Shown here: piece after piece, positions 60,564 through 64,000 of the stretch
Numbering within the stretch: position 1 is the first letter of the stretch
Layout of the letters: each line of letters starts with the position of its first letter
NCBI GenBank assembly: GCA_046351135.1
Contig: JAXLZA010000019.1
Location: 26,151-90,150 of the forward strand
Length of the DNA stretch: 64,000 bases
Reading direction: 5' to 3'
Source of the DNA: UBA4427 sp046351135
GTDB lineage: Bacteria; Myxococcota_A; UBA9160; UBA4427
The notes under the pieces: model-generated
Seen by the model: the letters and a program-made list of their open reading frames with translations, nothing else
Database searches by the model: none
Told to the model about the DNA's origin: nothing
Translations under genes and position numbers: made by a program

Positions 60564-62852
60564 TCAGCGATCGCCGCCCGGCGCCCGGGGCAGCCGGAGG
60601 CCCTGGCGCGCGACGATCGTGCGCTGGATCTCCGAGGAGCCCGCGTAGATGGTTCCGACGGCGGCGTGGCGATGGGCGCGCTCGAGCCAGCCGTCGGCGG
60701 GGGCACCGGGCTCACCGTGCTGCAGGACGCCCGCGGGACCGACGAGATCGAGCAGCTCCGAGCAGGTGTCCTGGAACGTCGTCGTGTAGTAGAGGCGCGC
60801 CGTCGAGCTCGCGACCGACGCCGGCTCGCCGCGCTCGACGAGCCAGCTCGCGCGGCGGCCGAGCAGGTAGGCGACCTCGTTGCGGATCGCGGCGCGGCCG
60901 ATGGCTTCGAGGACGCCGGGGTCGTCGAGCCAGGGGCGACCGTCGTCGTCCCGCGCCGTGCGTGCCCAGTCGACGAACTGCGCGAGGACGCGCGTGCCCT
61001 CCTGGCTGCCGCCGGCGCGCTCGTGGGTCAGCGCGACGCCGAGGACCTTCCAGCCGCCGTCGACCTCGCCGATGCGGTAGCGATCGTCGACGCGGACGTC
61101 GCGGTAGTAGGTCGCGTTCGTGCGCTCGCCGCCGAGGGTGCGGATCGGGCGGATCTCGATGCCGGGGGTGTCGACGGGGACGAGGAAGAGGGTGAGGCCG
61201 TCGCGCTTCGGCTTGTCGGGGCTCGTGCGCGCGAGCAGGAAGATGAACTGCGATTCGTGGGCGAGGCTCGTGAAGACCTTCTCGCCGTCGATCCGCCAGC
61301 CGGCGCCCTCGCGCACCGCCCGCGTCCGCACCGCCGACACGTCGGAGCCCGCCCCCGGCTCGGAGTAGCCGAGCGCGACGAGCGACTCGCCGCGGATCAT
61401 CGGCGGGATCAGCTCGCGCCGCTGCGCCTCGCTGCCGACGTCGCGGATCGTGTTCGCGACCATCATCGTGATCAGGAGCCCGTCGATCGGCGCCTCGGCC
61501 AGCGCGGCCTCCTCGTGGAAGGCCGCCATCTCCGCGGGATCGCGTCCCTGGCCGCCCAGCTCCCGCGGCCAGGCCGCGGCGATCCAGCCCTTCTGGCCGA
61601 GGGCGCGGTGGAGCGTCCAGTCGTGATAGGTCCCGGTCGAGTGGGCGCGGCCGCGCATCGCGTCGGTCACCGTCTCCGCGAGGAACGCCCGGACTTCGGC
61701 GCGGAAGCGATCGCTGCGCTCACCGAGCCGGAAGTCCATCGCGTCGCCCGGTCGCGCGCCCGACTTCGCCGGCCCGAAGCGACCCGGCGCGTGGTTGCAG
61801 GCGAGCACGCGGCGACCGAGCCGGCGCAGCTCGCGCGCGGGGACGTCGAGGGCGAGGCTCCAGGCCTTGGCGCGGCGATAGAAGAGCTGGATGTCGTATT
61901 CGAGGGTGAACCCGTAGCCGCCGTGGACGTGGAGGCTCTCGCCCGCCGACTGCTCGGCGGCCTCGCCCGCGAAGCGGTACGCCGCCGCCGCCAGCACCGA
62001 CGCACAGCGCTCGCCCTCGTCCGCGGCCCAGGCCGCCTCGCGGACCAGCAGGCGCGCGCCTTCGACCGCCGCCGAGACGTCGGCCAGGCGGTGGGCCAGG
62101 GCCTGGAAGGAGCCGATCGGGACACCGAACTGCTCGCGCGTCGTCGCGTAGGCGACGCCGATCTCGAGCGCCCGCGTCGCGAGCCCCGACAGCGTCGCCG
62201 CGGACAGCACGCGCCAGACGTCGAGGGCGCGCTCGAAGGCGGCGTGCGCCTCGGCGCCGTGCGCGAGCACGATGCGATCGCTTCCTCGGGCGGTGCGGTC
62301 CGCGAGCGGTGCGTCGCCGAGGTTGCGCGGCGAGCCCGGCAGCGCGCCCTGCGAAGGCGCGGACGGAGAGCCCGACGTCGCGGCAGACGACCCGCCGACG
62401 ACGACGAGCGCGTCGCCGTCGAGCCCGACGACCCGGCGTGCGATCGCACCCGCCGGCACGAGCGGGAAGACGCCGTCCCGCGCCGGGCGCAGCGCGAGGG
62501 TCAGCGCCGGCTGCGCGTGCGCGTCCGCGGCGTCGAAGAAGGAGAGGTCCGCGCCGCCGACGCCCTCGACGGCGACGAGCGCGGCGGCGAGCTCGGCGAA
62601 GGGCACCGGCGCGAGCGCCGCCCCGAGCTGCTCCGCGACGAGGGCGCGATCGAGGAGCGAGGCCGCCCGACCGCCGTGGCGCAGAGGACGAACGAGCTCG
62701 AGCAGACCGAGCAGGTCGAACGAGCGGAAGAGCGCCGCATCGAAGCCGAGCGGCTCGGCCGCCCGCACCCGCGCCGGCGACACCTCCTTCTCGAGAAAGC
62801 CGCGGACGAGGGCGACGAGCGCCTGCTGATCCTCACTGAGCGCGAGCTGCAT
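60564..62852 (-). CDS. Fused tandem acyl-CoA dehydrogenase (FadE34-like single chain)
   Basis: A 762-residue protein with two complete acyl-CoA dehydrogenase-fold units. The first, about 1-365, ends HVHGGYGFTLEYDIQLFYRR. The second, about 368-762, starts MDFRLGERSDRFRAEVRAFL and has ITMMVANTIRDVGSEAQ, GYSEPGAGSDVSAVRTRA, DGEKVFTSLAH and IYAGSSEIQRTIVARQG. Ala in IYAGSSEIQR replaces the catalytic Glu of the medium-chain type; Glu in ALTHERAGG is a candidate base, as in the isovaleryl/long-chain type. Heterotetrameric pairs such as ChsE1-ChsE2, and the fused FadE34, handle steroid side chains, so a bulky acyl-CoA is the likely substrate. Upstream of the giant gene on the same strand. Confidence 0.9.
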   Translation of the reverse strand: MQLALSEDQQALVALVRGFLEKEVSPARVRAAEPLGFDAALFRSFDLLGLLELVRPLRHGGRAASLLDRALVAEQLGAALAPVPFAELAAALVAVEGVGGADLSFFDAADAHAQPALTLALRPARDGVFPLVPAGAIARRVVGLDGDALVVVGGSSAATSGSPSAPSQGALPGSPRNLGDAPLADRTARGSDRIVLAHGAEAHAAFERALDVWRVLSAATLSGLATRALEIGVAYATTREQFGVPIGSFQALAHRLADVSAAVEGARLLVREAAWAADEGERCASVLAAAAYRFAGEAAEQSAGESLHVHGGYGFTLEYDIQLFYRRAKAWSLALDVPARELRRLGRRVLACNHAPGRFGPAKSGARPGDAMDFRLGERSDRFRAEVRAFLAETVTDAMRGRAHSTGTYHDWTLHRALGQKGWIAAAWPRELGGQGRDPAEMAAFHEEAALAEAPIDGLLITMMVANTIRDVGSEAQRRELIPPMIRGESLVALGYSEPGAGSDVSAVRTRAVREGAGWRIDGEKVFTSLAHESQFIFLLARTSPDKPKRDGLTLFLVPVDTPGIEIRPIRTLGGERTNATYYRDVRVDDRYRIGEVDGGWKVLGVALTHERAGGSQEGTRVLAQFVDWARTARDDDGRPWLDDPGVLEAIGRAAIRNEVAYLLGRRASWLVERGEPASVASSTARLYYTTTFQDTCSELLDLVGPAGVLQHGEPGAPADGWLERAHRHAAVGTIYAGSSEIQRTIVARQGLRLPRAPGGDR

Positions 62853-63097
62853 GTCGTCTCTCCCTCTGGCCGGGTCGAATCATGGATCCGTCGGATCGCC
62901 TCGCCGGGCCAGGGCTCCACGGAGGCGATCGGACGGACGCGATTCTATCAAGCGGTCCTGAAGCCGCCGTCGCGGCTCGGGCCCCGCGGTCGGCGACGCC
63001 GGAGGCCCGGCAGAGCGGTGTCCCGCGCGGGCGCGAGCCGGCGGAGGGTCTCGCGAGTGCCGTGTATCGTCCGGAGAACGGTTCGGGAGGGTCGGAC

Positions 63098-63835
63098 ATG
63101 CAGGTCGAGCTCGGGTCGAAGGGCGATCGGATTCGTGGCGAGCTCGTCGTGCCCGGCGCGGGGGCGCATTCCGGCGTGATCGTCGTCCACGACGGGCGTG
63201 GCTTCGGCGAGCACGCGATCGGGGTGGCCCACGAGCTCGCGGCGATGGGGCATGCGGCGCTGGCGGTCGACCTCTACAGCCGCGGCAAGCCCGCGGCGGA
63301 CATCTCGAACCCGGATCTGAAGGCGTTCATGCGCGCGGTGCCCGACGCGCAGATCGTCGGCGACCTGCAGGCGGCGATCGACTTTCTCGCGCGCGACCCC
63401 GCGGTCGCCGGCGGGCCGATCGGCCTCGTCGGCTATTGCTGGGGCGGGGCCTGCGCGTTCCTCGCGTCGGCCCATTGCCGGGGCCTCGCCGCGGCGGCGA
63501 GCTGGTACGGCGAGCTGCGCACCGAGGTCCTGAACGCCCTCCACCCCGAGCATCCGATCGACGCCGTGCTCGCGCGGCGCTGCCCGGTGGTGGCGCTCTT
63601 CGCGGAGCTCGACCCGTACGCGACCCTCTCCCAGGTCGAAGAGCTGCGCGCGCGCCACGCGAAGCAGCCCGGGGGCTCGTCGCTCGAGATCGTCGTCTAC
63701 CCGGGCCTCGACCATGGCTTCGCCCACCGCGGCCGCGCCCACTTCGACGCGCCGGCCCACGATGACGGCTGGAAGCGGATCCGCGCGCTCTTCGATCGCG
63801 AGCTCGCGGGCGGTCGAGGCGGAGCGGGGGCATGA
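63098..63835 (+). CDS. Dienelactone-hydrolase family protein
   Basis: A 245-residue alpha/beta-hydrolase. The nucleophile is Cys114 in GLVGYCWGGACAF, the acid Asp in FAELDPYATLS (about 172) and the base His in YPGLDHGFAHRG (about 205), the DLH triad. VIVVHDGRGFGEHAIGVAHE at the start is the oxyanion-hole region. Substrate may be a dienelactone or another carboxylic ester. ATG 63098 follows CGGGAGG at 63084-63090. Its stop overlaps the next start as ATGA. Confidence 0.92.
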   Translation: MQVELGSKGDRIRGELVVPGAGAHSGVIVVHDGRGFGEHAIGVAHELAAMGHAALAVDLYSRGKPAADISNPDLKAFMRAVPDAQIVGDLQAAIDFLARDPAVAGGPIGLVGYCWGGACAFLASAHCRGLAAAASWYGELRTEVLNALHPEHPIDAVLARRCPVVALFAELDPYATLSQVEELRARHAKQPGGSSLEIVVYPGLDHGFAHRGRAHFDAPAHDDGWKRIRALFDRELAGGRGGAGA

Positions 63836-64000
63836 CGACTCCGTTCGCGCGACTCTTCGAGCCGATCCGGGTCGGTGGACAGACGATTCCCAACCGGCTC
63901 TTCGTCTCGGCCCACCACACGTACTTCGTCGAGCCCGACCCGACCGGCTTCCACCGCTTCACGCTCCTCGGCCAGCGCGCCGTCGACTATCACGCGGCGC
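63832..64000 (+). CDS. OYE-family NADH:flavin oxidoreductase, truncated by window edge
   Basis: Only the first 56 codons are visible: TTPFARLFEPIRVGGQTIPN and RLFVSAHHTYFVEPDPTGF, with the LF-PI-GG-x-IPNR start pattern of FMN-dependent old-yellow-enzyme-type oxidoreductases. ATG 63832 overlaps the dienelactone hydrolase stop (ATGA). The C-terminus and any iron-sulfur or FAD domains lie outside the window. Confidence 0.8.
   Translation, partial: MTTPFARLFEPIRVGGQTIPNRLFVSAHHTYFVEPDPTGFHRFTLLGQRAVDYHAA

Noticed and set aside
54560..60600. CRISPR array or tandem DNA repeat in the giant gene
   Set aside because: The repeats are protein-level GGxGG motifs with variable codons; no fixed direct repeats with unique spacers were found there or elsewhere in the window.

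Overview
The window is GC-rich (about 70 % by eye), densely packed DNA from a Gram-negative bacterium. Lipoproteins, a TonB-C domain protein, PEP-CTERM secreted proteins with a TIGR04073-like companion, and many acyl-CoA, F420-type (LLM) and flavin enzymes suggest an uncultured environmental 'deltaproteobacterial' (Myxococcota- or Binatota-like) or related proteobacterial lineage. This placement rests on gene content alone; no rRNA or ribosomal marker is present.

Layout. 1-1734 is a decayed accessory edge: a multiply frameshifted IS481-type transposase and about 1.1 kb with no convincing gene but an attC-like inverted-repeat structure. 1735-14890 holds a nitronate monooxygenase with three compensating frame lesions, a sulfotransferase, a TonB-C lipoprotein, two transport/EthD genes, a membrane/DCC pair that looks like one split gene, a DUF1214 protein, a hybrid PAS histidine kinase, bioA followed by a 94-nt nested hairpin, and an enoyl-CoA hydratase. 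15208-21748 holds a conserved unknown, a MscS channel, a DUF3604 protein and a GST. 21859-27063 is a plus-strand operon (acyl-CoA ligase, LLM oxidoreductase, molybdopterin oxidoreductase). 33181-27392 is a minus-strand operon (CaiB transferase, HAF-repeat PEP-CTERM protein, acyl-CoA ligase, thiolase-like protein).

The most notable locus is 34759-36764: a thioredoxin-fold fusion protein whose stop overlaps, by ATGA, the start of a UGSC-family protein. The UGSC gene has an in-frame UGA in the motif U-G-S-C and an 8-bp stem with a GUG loop about 20 nt downstream, as expected for a bacterial SECIS element. This is a probable selenoprotein that would be missed or split by standard gene calling. 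A lower-GC NYN-domain gene overlaps its 3' end.

37714-54850 holds small enzymes, a GPH transporter, tRNA-Ser(UGA), an M48 lipoprotein protease, a TIGR04073-like protein, a KshA-like Rieske oxygenase, a second PEP-CTERM protein, and a long OYE-type flavoenzyme. 54851-64000 holds an SMP-30 lactonase coupled by ATGA to a 1557-residue glycine-rich PEP-CTERM protein, a single-chain fusion of two acyl-CoA dehydrogenases, a dienelactone hydrolase and the start of another OYE-family gene. Together the enzymes suggest catabolism of steroid-like or other large carboxylated substrates through CoA thioesters, with a PEP-CTERM/exosortase surface programme alongside.
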